Shown here one piece after another: positions 17,944 through 24,479 of a stretch of DNA of 64,000 nt. The notes under the pieces were generated by a model. That model was not told where the DNA came from, searched no databases, and worked only from the letters and a program-made list of their open reading frames with translations. The position numbers were made by a program, and so were the translations under genes. This DNA is from Chloroflexota bacterium. Its GTDB lineage: Bacteria > Chloroflexota > UBA6077 > JACCZL01. How positions within the stretch are numbered: the first letter of the stretch is position 1; the number at the start of each line of letters is the position of its first letter. The DNA is taken from the NCBI GenBank assembly GCA_030447245.1, contig JAUJPG010000009.1:49954-113953 (forward strand), read 5' to 3'.

Positions 17944-19359
17944 ATGGTCATCTCACCGCAACCCCGCCCTTTCACGTACAGCGTTGCGTCGGCGGGCGCG
18001 CCGTTCGAGGCGCTTCGCTCGCGGCTGGCCGGCGAGCTCATCACGGCCGACGACGACCAGTACGACGCGCTGCGGCAAGTTCAGGAGATCACGGTGGATC
18101 GCCGCCCACTGGCGCTCGTGCGCGCGGCAGACGAGCAGGACGTCGCGGAGGCGGTTCGCTTCGCACGTGACTACGGACAGCCACTCGCGGTGCGCAGCGG
18201 CGGCCACAGCCTGGCGCGCCTCAGCATGATCGACGACGCCATCGTCGTCGACCTATCGGCGATGAAGCGCGTCAACATCAACCCCGCGACGCGCACAGCG
18301 CAGGTCCAGCCAGGCGCCACGTCGGGCAACCTCGCGGGCCCGGCGCACGAGTTCGGCCTCGCGCTCTCGACCGGCGACACCTCGACGGTGGGCATGGGCG
18401 GGCTCACCACGGGTGGCGGCATCGGGTTCATGGCGCGGAAGTACGGGCTCGCCATCGACAATCTCCTGTCGGCGCGCGTCGTCACTGCTGAGGGCGACAT
18501 CGTGACCGCCAGCGCCAGCGAGCACCCCGATCTGTTCTGGGCGATCCGCGGCGGTGGCGGCAACTTCGGCATCGTCACGGAGTTCCAGTACCGCCTGGCG
18601 CCGGTCAGCCAGGTGCTCGGAGGCGAGCTGATGCTGCCCGCCAGCCGTGACGTCATTCGAGGGTACCTCGACTACACGGCCTCGGCACCGGATGACCTCA
18701 CGACTATCGCCACCCTGATGCACGCGCCGCCCGCGCCGCACGTGCCGAGGGAGCGGGTGGGCGAGCTCGTGCTGTCGATCCTGGTGTGCTGGACCGGCAG
18801 CGCCGAGGACGGCGAGCGTGCCCTTGCGCCGCTGCGGGCGTTGGCTACGCCGGTCGCCGATACCGTGAGTCCGATTCCGTACCCGCGGATCTACTCGTTC
18901 ACGGCGCACCAGGAGGTCCGACACGGCTGGTCCATCCGGTCGATGTTCGCGGACGAGCTCAGCGACGCGACGCTCGACGTGGCGCTCGAGGAAATGCAGC
19001 GTTCGACGTCGCCCTACAGCATCGTCCAGTTCCGTGGCCTGGGCGGAGCAATGAGGCGCGTCACCAGCGAGGAGACCGCGTTTGCCCACCGCGAGCGGCG
19101 CTACTTTGTCGCGATCATCGCGGTCTGGCTCGATCCGGCCGAGGATGCCACCGTGCACCAGGCTTGGACCCGATCGCTCTGGCGGCAGATCCATCACGAC
19201 GGGTCCGGCGTGTACGTCAACTTCCTGGAAGAAGACGAAAAGGAGCGAATCCTCGACGCGTACCCGGCAGCCACCTTCGCGCGGCTGGCGGAGATCAAGA
19301 GGAGGTATGACCGACGGAATCTCTTCACGTTCAACCAGAACATCCGGCCACAGTCTTGA
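17944..19359 (+). CDS. FAD-linked oxidoreductase, berberine-bridge type
   Basis: A 471-residue flavoprotein of the PCMH/berberine-bridge family. The FAD-binding PCMH domain (about 50-225) holds RSGGHS with His88, the residue that carries 8-alpha-histidyl FAD, and GMGGLTTGGGIGFMARKYGL, where the Cys of bicovalent relatives is absent, so single covalent attachment is expected. The C-terminal BBE segment (YDRRNLFTFNQNIRP) completes the substrate pocket. Family members oxidise sugars, alkaloids or aromatic alcohols with O2. AAGGAG lies just before the ATG. There is no signal peptide. The spacing to the cupin (82 bp) and DUF5602-like gene (44 bp) suggests one transcription unit. Confidence 0.93.
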   Translation: MVISPQPRPFTYSVASAGAPFEALRSRLAGELITADDDQYDALRQVQEITVDRRPLALVRAADEQDVAEAVRFARDYGQPLAVRSGGHSLARLSMIDDAIVVDLSAMKRVNINPATRTAQVQPGATSGNLAGPAHEFGLALSTGDTSTVGMGGLTTGGGIGFMARKYGLAIDNLLSARVVTAEGDIVTASASEHPDLFWAIRGGGGNFGIVTEFQYRLAPVSQVLGGELMLPASRDVIRGYLDYTASAPDDLTTIATLMHAPPAPHVPRERVGELVLSILVCWTGSAEDGERALAPLRALATPVADTVSPIPYPRIYSFTAHQEVRHGWSIRSMFADELSDATLDVALEEMQRSTSPYSIVQFRGLGGAMRRVTSEETAFAHRERRYFVAIIAVWLDPAEDATVHQAWTRSLWRQIHHDGSGVYVNFLEEDEKERILDAYPAATFARLAEIKRRYDRRNLFTFNQNIRPQS

Positions 19360-19403
19360 TGCTCGACAGGCGGGTTACCGCGACACGACAGGGAGGTACC
19401 ACG

Positions 19404-20365
19404 ATGAGGAATGAGTCGACGTTCAAGCAAGGGTTCTGGGGCCACCAGCGCGCACGATGGGGTATCGCGAGTGGACTCGCGGCCACGCTCGGCGTGCTGC
19501 TCACCGCCTCGGGGAGCGGCGCGCCCGCTGCCCCCGCGGATCGGATCCTCGGCTGGCGTGTGGCTCTTGGGAAGGGCGAAGTGGCGAGCTTCGCCGACGT
19601 GCAGGGGACCGGCGCGCCGAAGGCGATCGGCATCATGCTCTCCGCCGAGGCGCTAGCGAGCCTGCCGTCGGAGCACTCGGACGGACACCACTGCTTCGAT
19701 CGGAACGGCGACGGCGTCACCGCCCGTCCGGCGGAATGCTTCGAGACCCACGAGTTCGTGATCCCGCTGCCGGATGCGGTCAGTCGGCGGGACGACGTTC
19801 CGTTCAAGTGGGTGCTCCTGAACTGGAACCAGCACGGCCACGCCCCGCCGGGATCTACGACGTGCCCCACTTCGACGTGCACTTTCACATGGCACCCATC
19901 GCGGACGTGCTGGCCATCGGCCCCGGGCCGTGCGGGCCGGAGCTCGTCGACTGCGAAGCCTTCGCCACGGCGAAGCAGCCGCTGCCGACGGACCTGATGC
20001 ACCCCGACTTCGCCGACGTCGACGCGGTGGCGCCGGCGATGGGCAACCACCTCATCGACCTGACCGGTCGGGAGTTCAACGGCGAGCCGTTCACCCGCAC
20101 CTGGATCTACGGGATCTACGGCGGGCGCGTCACCTTCTACGAGGAGATGGTCACGCTGGCCTACTTGCTGAAGCCGGCCCCGGATGCCTGCGCCCCGATC
20201 AAGTCCCCGCCGGCCGTCGCCGTCGCCGGCTACTACCCAACTGAGCGGTGTGTCCGCTACGAGGCGGGCGCCAACGCCTACGTCGTCGCGATGGATGGGT
20301 TCGTCTATCGTGAGGCGAGCGAGGCAACGGCCTCTCGACCTATCGGCGAGGTGCACCCTCACTGA
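19404..20365 (+). CDS. Exported DUF5602/TTHB210-like protein, frameshifted
   Basis: The reading starts at ATG 19404 behind GGGAGG and has a signal or anchor segment (WGIASGLAATLGVLLTASGS). It continues through WVLLNWNQHGHAPPG, changes frame near 19850, and goes on with IYDVPHFDVHFHMAPIADV to the stop at 20365. The joined protein is about 320 residues. The GH-PPG-x-YDVPHFD-x-HFH motif is what I associate with DUF5602/TTHB210-like proteins; its clustered His and Asp could bind metal. Function is unknown. The single one-base shift at the motif is more likely a sequence error than decay because both halves are well conserved. Confidence 0.7.
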
Positions 20366-20402
20366 ACGGTGCACCTCGGATGCAATTGAGCGGGAGCGGA
20401 TC

Positions 20403-21320
20403 ATGAGAAGTGGGCTTGTCCTACCGAGCCTCGGCGCCGGGGTCGGGCCTGAGGAGCTGGTTCGGACGGCGCGGCAGGCAGAGGAACTGGACTACGCGAA
20501 TCTCTGGGTGGCCGAGCGGCTGCTGTACCCGGTGACGCTGCGGTCGCCCTACCCGGCCACGCCAGACGGGTCGTTGCCGGCCTTCTACAAGCACGCGCTG
20601 ACGCCGCTGGAGACGCTGAGCTTCGTGGCCTCGCAGACCAGCCGGATCGGGCTGGGCACGAGCGTGGTGCTGATGCCGCTGCACAATCCCGTCATGCTGG
20701 CCCGCCAGATCGCCACCCTGGACGTCCTCTCGGGCGGTCGGGCGCGGGTCGGGCTGGGCCAGGGCTGGTCGATCGACGAGCTGGAGGCCGGCGGCGGTGC
20801 GACTGGCCGGCGCGGCGAGCGGGCTGACGAGTACGTCCAGGTGCTCAAGACGATCTGGACGACCGATCCGGCGGAGTTCGCCGGCCAGCACTACACGCTG
20901 CCGAAGTCGATTCTGCAGCCGAAGCCGATCCAGCGGCCCCGCCCACCGATCTACATGGCGGGCTACGTTCCCAGCGCCCTGGCGCGCGTCGCCCGGCTGG
21001 CGGACGGCTGGATGCCGTCCGGGGTGCCGCTGGCGGCGGTCGGGCCGATGATGGAGCAGGTCCGCCGGCAGGCCGGCCTGGCGGGCCGCGATCCCGAGGC
21101 GCTGGAGCTGCTGGTGTGGGCCTTCCTGGACGTGCGAGACCGACCGACCGGCGAAGGCCGGCCGGACTGGGTAGGCTCCCTCGACGAGATCCGGCGCGAC
21201 GTCGAGACGGCGCGCGGCTTGGGGGCGACCGAGATCGCCTTCGCCCCCGGCTACGGCACGGGAGAGCTGTCGCTCGAGACCTACTTCGGCCTGCTGGACC
21301 GGCTCCGGCAGCTGGTCTGA
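20403..21320 (+). CDS. LLM-class F420-dependent oxidoreductase
   Basis: A 305-residue luciferase-like TIM-barrel protein: MRSGLVLPSLGAGVGPEELV start, WVAERLLYPVTLRSP, RIGLGTSVVLMPLHNPVMLA (about 82-101), the LDVLSGGRARVGLGQGW block (about 107-123) and ARLADGWMPSG. These are hallmarks of coenzyme F420-dependent reductases and dehydrogenases; FMN use cannot be excluded. The ATG at 20403 follows a GGGAGCGG site. It is the last gene of the four-gene group and is followed by a strong hairpin at 21435. The substrate is unknown; the flavin/deazaflavin and cupin neighbours suggest an oxidative pathway for a small molecule. Confidence 0.92.
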   Translation: MRSGLVLPSLGAGVGPEELVRTARQAEELDYANLWVAERLLYPVTLRSPYPATPDGSLPAFYKHALTPLETLSFVASQTSRIGLGTSVVLMPLHNPVMLARQIATLDVLSGGRARVGLGQGWSIDELEAGGGATGRRGERADEYVQVLKTIWTTDPAEFAGQHYTLPKSILQPKPIQRPRPPIYMAGYVPSALARVARLADGWMPSGVPLAAVGPMMEQVRRQAGLAGRDPEALELLVWAFLDVRDRPTGEGRPDWVGSLDEIRRDVETARGLGATEIAFAPGYGTGELSLETYFGLLDRLRQLV

Positions 21321-21434
21321 GCCCGGGCGGGCCGCCGGCAGCGGGGGGAGACGACCAGGACATGGTCGCTGACATCCTCGGTCCGATGCTCGGACTCCAG
21401 GAAGCGCGTGGACATTGTGGATCGATCCACGGGC

Positions 21435-21462
21435 GGTCCCGCGGCGTTATCGCCGCGGGACC
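21435..21462. terminator. Perfect 12-bp hairpin downstream of the LLM oxidoreductase gene
   Basis: GGTCCCGCGGCG and CGCCGCGGGACC pair perfectly around a TTAT loop. There is no T-run, only ATCCTATT, so it may be a terminator or the border of the adjacent IS1182-type remnant. A separate palindrome TGGATCGATCCA lies at 21418-21429. Confidence 0.5.
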
Positions 21463-21513
21463 ATCCTATTGAATCGGCCCCGCGGCCGGCTCTACCACGA
21501 AGGCCACGCCGCG

Positions 21514-21660
21514 ATGGGCACCAAGGAGCGGGCCTTCGGGCCGCTATGCAACCGCTCCCTCGAGACGCCGGTCCCGCCGGACCACTGCTATCGCCACCTT
21601 GAGGCCAAGCTCCACCTGAGCTTCGTTCGGGATCTGGTCCCACTACCTATGCACCGAGCG
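21514..21660 (+). pseudogene. IS1182-type transposase, N-terminal remnant
   Basis: The frame reads SLETPVPPDHCYRHLEAKL and then HLSFVRDLV, matching the conserved N-terminal segment of IS1182-family transposases (valine-proline-proline-aspartate followed by the FVRDLV block). After about 50 residues the similarity ends and no DDE catalytic core follows. It is a deletion remnant immediately before the HepT fragment. Confidence 0.6.
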
Positions 21661-21784
21661 GACGATGCTGCTGAGCTCCCCGCGCGCCGGCGCGGGCCAG
21701 AGCTACCACCTGCCCTGGACCGGCCTCACCGTCCGCCTCGCGGCCTGAGGCCAAACTGTCAGATCTACGCTAGGGGGCCGACGC

Positions 21785-21961
21785 GTCATCGACGCCGATC
21801 AGGCACAACGGTTTCGCCGGACGGTCGGATTCCGCGACATCGCCGTCCACGAGTATCAAACGCTGCACCCGTCCATCGTGGAGGCGATCGTCAGCCGCCA
21901 CCTCGGCGACCTCCGCGCGCTCGCCGCCCACGTCGTCCAGCGCTTCACCCCGGAGCCCGGA
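21785..21961 (+). pseudogene. HepT-type HEPN toxin, 3' fragment
   Basis: One frame reads VIDADQAQRFRRTVGFRDIA, then VHEYQTLHPSIVEAIVSRHL and GDLRALAAHVVQRF. This matches the C-terminal third of HepT (DUF86) HEPN ribonucleases, including the R-x4-H active-site motif as RDIAVH and the following Tyr that MntA AMPylates. No start codon or N-terminal half is present; upstream sequence belongs to the IS1182-type remnant. The frame runs on into tRNA-Ser, so the native stop has also been lost or lies at the edge. The partner-type MntA 5' fragment is at 13.6 kb on the same strand. Confidence 0.65.
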
Positions 21962-21988
21962 CGCGCCGCCAGCCCGCAAAGCGTCTGG

Positions 21989-21994
21989 TATAAT
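21989..21994 (+). promoter_or_regulatory. Consensus -10 box for tRNA-Ser(CGA)
   Basis: TATAAT lies 14 bp before the first base of the tRNA, the right distance for a start close to the mature 5' end. I see no good -35 hexamer, so it may be an extended -10 type. Confidence 0.5.
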
Positions 21995-22007
21995 CCGCCC
22001 GGTCCTG

Positions 22008-22096
22008 GGAGGGGTAGCATAGCCCGGCCTAATGCGCCCGTCTCGAAAACGGGTAGGGTGTGACAGCCCTCGTGGGTTCGAATCCCACCCCCTCCG
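22008..22096 (+). tRNA. tRNA-Ser (anticodon CGA)
   Basis: Acceptor stem GGAGGGG/CCCCTCC, anticodon stem CCCGT/ACGGG around loop CTCGAAA (anticodon CGA, reading UCG), a long variable arm as expected for a class II tRNA, and T arm GTGGGTTCGAATCCCAC. The discriminator is G, the serine identity base. CCA is not encoded. Confidence 0.95.
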
Positions 22097-22207
22097 CCCA
22101 CGGCCCTCGTCGGAAGGATGGGGGCCTTTGTGTGCCCGCTGCTTTCCTCGGCCGTGGAGGCTGTACTAGAGTTCGCGGCGCCGGACGGGCAGTGTGGGGG
22201 AGGGGCG

Positions 22208-22315
22208 ATGTACCTGGACGTCGAGGTCACGGAGATCGAGATCGACGAAGACGGGGACGGCGTGACGGACCACGAGATCATCATGGTCGAGGACGTGCCT
22301 GACGCGGCTGAGTGA
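22208..22315 (+). CDS. Small acidic ORF of 35 codons between two tRNA genes
   Basis: An ATG behind GGGGGAGGGG opens a 35-residue ORF beginning MYLDVEVTEIEIDEDGDGVT. It is strongly acidic (about 14 Asp/Glu) and contains DEDGDGVTDHE, which resembles half of an EF-hand or dockerin-type calcium loop (D-x-D-x-D/G). There is no signal peptide or membrane segment. The strong ribosome site and clean frame suggest it is translated, but conservation cannot be judged and it may be spurious. Confidence 0.45.
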   Translation: MYLDVEVTEIEIDEDGDGVTDHEIIMVEDVPDAAE

Positions 22316-22353
22316 GCGTTGGGGCGCGTCCCGAGCGACGCCGGGCGTCGTGA

Positions 22354-22359
22354 TATAGT
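22354..22359 (+). promoter_or_regulatory. Candidate -10 box upstream of tRNA-Ser(GGA)
   Basis: TATAGT followed by a seven-T run lies 36 bp before the tRNA, in an A/T-rich spot between the small ORF and the tRNA. The T-run could equally end transcription of the small ORF. Confidence 0.35.
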
Positions 22360-22394
22360 TTTTTTCGCGGCCCACCCCGAGGGACGGGCCGCCG

Positions 22395-22481
22395 GGAGAG
22401 GTCGCATAGTCTGGCCTAGTGCGCGCGCCTGGAAAGCGCGTAGACCTCCGGGTCTCGCGGGTTCGAATCCCGCCCTCTCCG
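22395..22481 (+). tRNA. tRNA-Ser (anticodon GGA)
   Basis: Acceptor stem GGAGAGG/CCTCTCC, anticodon stem GCGCGC/GCGCGT region around loop CTGGAAA (anticodon GGA, reading UCC and UCU), a long variable arm, and T arm GCGGGTTCGAATCCCGC. Discriminator G; CCA not encoded. Its 3' half is duplicated downstream. Confidence 0.95.
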
Positions 22482-22698
22482 CCGACAGACGTCGAGCGAA
22501 CAACCTTGGCGCGGCGTCTCCGTTCCTACATACAACCAGTGCAGGAGCGGACGGATGATATACTCCCCCGCCCTCCGGGTCTCGCGGGTTCGAATCCCGC
22601 CCTCTCCGCCCACAGACGTCGAGCGCACAACCATGGCGCGGCGTCTCCGTTCCTACAGACAACCAGTGCCGGCGCGGGCTTTTGATATACTCCCCCGC
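22445..22698 (+). repeat. 127-bp tandem duplication (two copies) of tRNA-Ser 3' half plus spacer and promoter
   Basis: Copy 1 (22445-22571) begins in the variable arm of tRNA-Ser(GGA); copy 2 (22572-22698) repeats it with about ten substitutions and no indel. Each copy holds the tRNA 3' half, a spacer with GCGCGGCGTCTCCGTTCCTA, and a TGATATACT promoter-like box. The second promoter serves tRNA-Leu; the first now drives only the orphan tRNA half. Confidence 0.85.
22572..22611 (+). pseudogene. Orphan 3' half of tRNA-Ser
   Basis: Variable-arm end, T arm (GCGGGTTCGAATCCCGC) and 3' acceptor strand (CCTCTCCG) of tRNA-Ser(GGA) are repeated exactly, but there is no 5' acceptor strand, D arm or anticodon arm. 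It arose from the 127-bp tandem duplication. A TATACT box lies just upstream, so a short RNA could be made. Confidence 0.75.
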
Positions 22699-22704
22699 CT
22701 GTCC

Positions 22705-22791
22705 GGGGGAGTGTCGGAATTGGCAGACGAGCGTGATTTAGGATCACGTGCCCGAGAGGGCGTAGGGGTTCGAGTCCCCTCTTCCCCACCA
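22705..22791 (+). tRNA. tRNA-Leu (anticodon TAG)
   Basis: Acceptor stem GGGGGAG/CTTCCCC with one G-U pair, D arm with TTGGCAGACG, anticodon stem CGTGA/TCACG around loop TTTAGGA (anticodon TAG, reading CUA), long variable arm, and T arm GGGGTTCGAGTCCCC. Discriminator A followed by an encoded CCA, unlike the two serine tRNAs next to it. TATACT at 22686-22691 is 13 bp upstream. Confidence 0.95.
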
Positions 22792-22934
22792 GCCAGCCGG
22801 ATGCCCACGCGTCCTCGTGCCTGCCAGCTACGTCCTGACTGTCGCCGTGCCCGCGTCTGGGGCCGCTGACCTCCGCATCCCTGAGGCGCGCTCGGTCAGC
22901 TTGCAACCTGCCGGCTCCGCCACGGAGGTTTCCC

Positions 22935-24452
22935 GTGTCTTCAGCGCGCTTCACTCGCTGCCTCGCCGTGCTTGGCGCGGCGCCTCGCCGGACCCATTGT
23001 CCTGCTATCGTCGCGCTCGTTGTCCTGCTCCTGGCGTGCTCGGCGCCGGCTCCTCAGCCAAGCCCCGCGTCCCCGCCAACGCCGGCTACTAGCCCGACCA
23101 CCGTGCCGGTCGCCAGGCCTGCTTCGGCGCTGGTCTCGCCATCGCCGGTTTCGTCGCCGTCGCCATCGCCGCTTCCGTCCCCGTCACCATCGCCCGCGGC
23201 CGACCTGCCCACGACCGACGGCGAGCAGGAAGAGAGCGCGGAAGGCGGCGAGCCGGAAGAGAGTGTGGAAGGCGACGAGCTGGGAGAGAGCGCGGAAGGC
23301 GAGGGGCAGGAAGAGAGCGTGGAAGGCGGCGAGGCCGCGGCAGCGGAGCCTGTCACGGAGACTCCCTCACCTTCACGGTCGCTGGCGCCAGTGCCAGTTG
23401 GCTACTTGAACGCCGTCCCGAGTCCGACCTATGGCGTGCATGTCTTCTTGTGGGGCAATCCCGAGACGACCCAGCGCGATCTCCGGCTCGCCAGGGACGC
23501 CGGCTTTAGCTTTGTCAAGCAGCGGTTCGAGTGGCGCAACATCGAGCGCGACGGCAAGGGCATGTTCGAATGGAGCGAGCCGGACCGGATCGTCCGCGAG
23601 GCCCAGGCGGCCGGGCTGAAGATCGTGGCGCGGCTCGACAATCAGCCCAGGTGGGCGCGCCGCGATGGGCTGTTCCCCGGCTCCGGTCCGCCCAGCAATC
23701 TCGAAGACTGGCGAGCGTACGTCGCCGCCGTCGCCGCCCGTTACAAGGGGCGGATCCAGGCGTACGAGATCTGGAACGAGCCGAACATCGACCGCGAGTG
23801 GGGCAACCGCGTGCCAAGCGGTCAGGAGTACACGGCGTTGCTGAAGGCTAGCTACGGCGCGATCAAGCGTGTCGACCCGGACGCCATCGTCATCACCGCC
23901 GGGCTTTCGCCGACGACGACCGACAACAACCAGGCAACGCCCGATCTGGCGTTCTACCGCGAGATGTACGCCGCTGGCGCCAGTGGCTCGTTCGACATGC
24001 TCGGCGTCCACGCTGCCGGCTTCGCCGCCGAGCCGGAAACCGATCCGGGCGACGTCGCGGCCAGCCCAGCGCTCACCAACGGCGATCCCAGCTCAACCGA
24101 GCTGAAGCGCACGTACGCATTCCGCCACGTCGAGGACGTCCGTCGACTGATGCTCGACAACGGCGACGCGGAGAAGCGCATCTCGATCATGGAGATGGGC
24201 TGGACCAGCGACGCCCGCCCGTCCTCGCCGTACCGCTGGCACAGCGTCACCGAGCAGAAGAAGGGAGAGTACGTCGCGCGGGCGTTCCGGTTCGCCCGTG
24301 AGGAGTGGCGGCCCTGGCTGGCCCACATGACGCTGATCTATCTCTCCCAGCCTGACTGGGACCAGTCCGACGAGCAGTACTGGTGGAGCATCACCGAACC
24401 GAACGGTCGCCCGCGCGCCAGCTACAACCTGATCAAGGCCGCGTTGCGCTGA
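22935..24452 (+). CDS. Clan-A glycoside-hydrolase-like lipoprotein with acidic repeat linker
   Basis: A 505-residue exported protein. The GTG start follows GGAGG. The N-terminus has a hydrophobic segment ending in a lipobox-like LLAC (Cys about 35). A Pro/Ser linker with SPSPSPLPSPSPSP leads to four imperfect repeats of EESAEGGEP type (about 95-135), then the TIM-barrel domain: VFLWGNPETTQRDL, NQPRWARRD, acid/base Glu in YEIWNEPN and candidate nucleophile Glu in SIMEMGWTS. The catalytic domain is closest to that of the 10437 paralogue. The acidic linker is unique among the three. Cell-wall or extracellular-polymer work is plausible; no substrate is inferred. Confidence 0.85.
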   Translation: MSSARFTRCLAVLGAAPRRTHCPAIVALVVLLLACSAPAPQPSPASPPTPATSPTTVPVARPASALVSPSPVSSPSPSPLPSPSPSPAADLPTTDGEQEESAEGGEPEESVEGDELGESAEGEGQEESVEGGEAAAAEPVTETPSPSRSLAPVPVGYLNAVPSPTYGVHVFLWGNPETTQRDLRLARDAGFSFVKQRFEWRNIERDGKGMFEWSEPDRIVREAQAAGLKIVARLDNQPRWARRDGLFPGSGPPSNLEDWRAYVAAVAARYKGRIQAYEIWNEPNIDREWGNRVPSGQEYTALLKASYGAIKRVDPDAIVITAGLSPTTTDNNQATPDLAFYREMYAAGASGSFDMLGVHAAGFAAEPETDPGDVAASPALTNGDPSSTELKRTYAFRHVEDVRRLMLDNGDAEKRISIMEMGWTSDARPSSPYRWHSVTEQKKGEYVARAFRFAREEWRPWLAHMTLIYLSQPDWDQSDEQYWWSITEPNGRPRASYNLIKAALR

Positions 24453-24479
24453 CGAGCGCCCGCCGGACCCTCGCGCCTC

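Noticed and set aside
21878..22063. Short open frame running from the HepT fragment into tRNA-Ser(CGA)
   Set aside because: It overlaps the tRNA sequence and starts in the middle of the conserved HEPN helix, so it is a remnant and not a new gene.
22572..22611. A third complete tRNA-Ser gene
   Set aside because: Only the T arm and 3' acceptor strand are present; D and anticodon arms are absent.
23220..23340. Short repeats as a CRISPR-like array
   Set aside because: They are in-frame codon repeats encoding an acidic linker in the lipoprotein, with no spacers of constant length.
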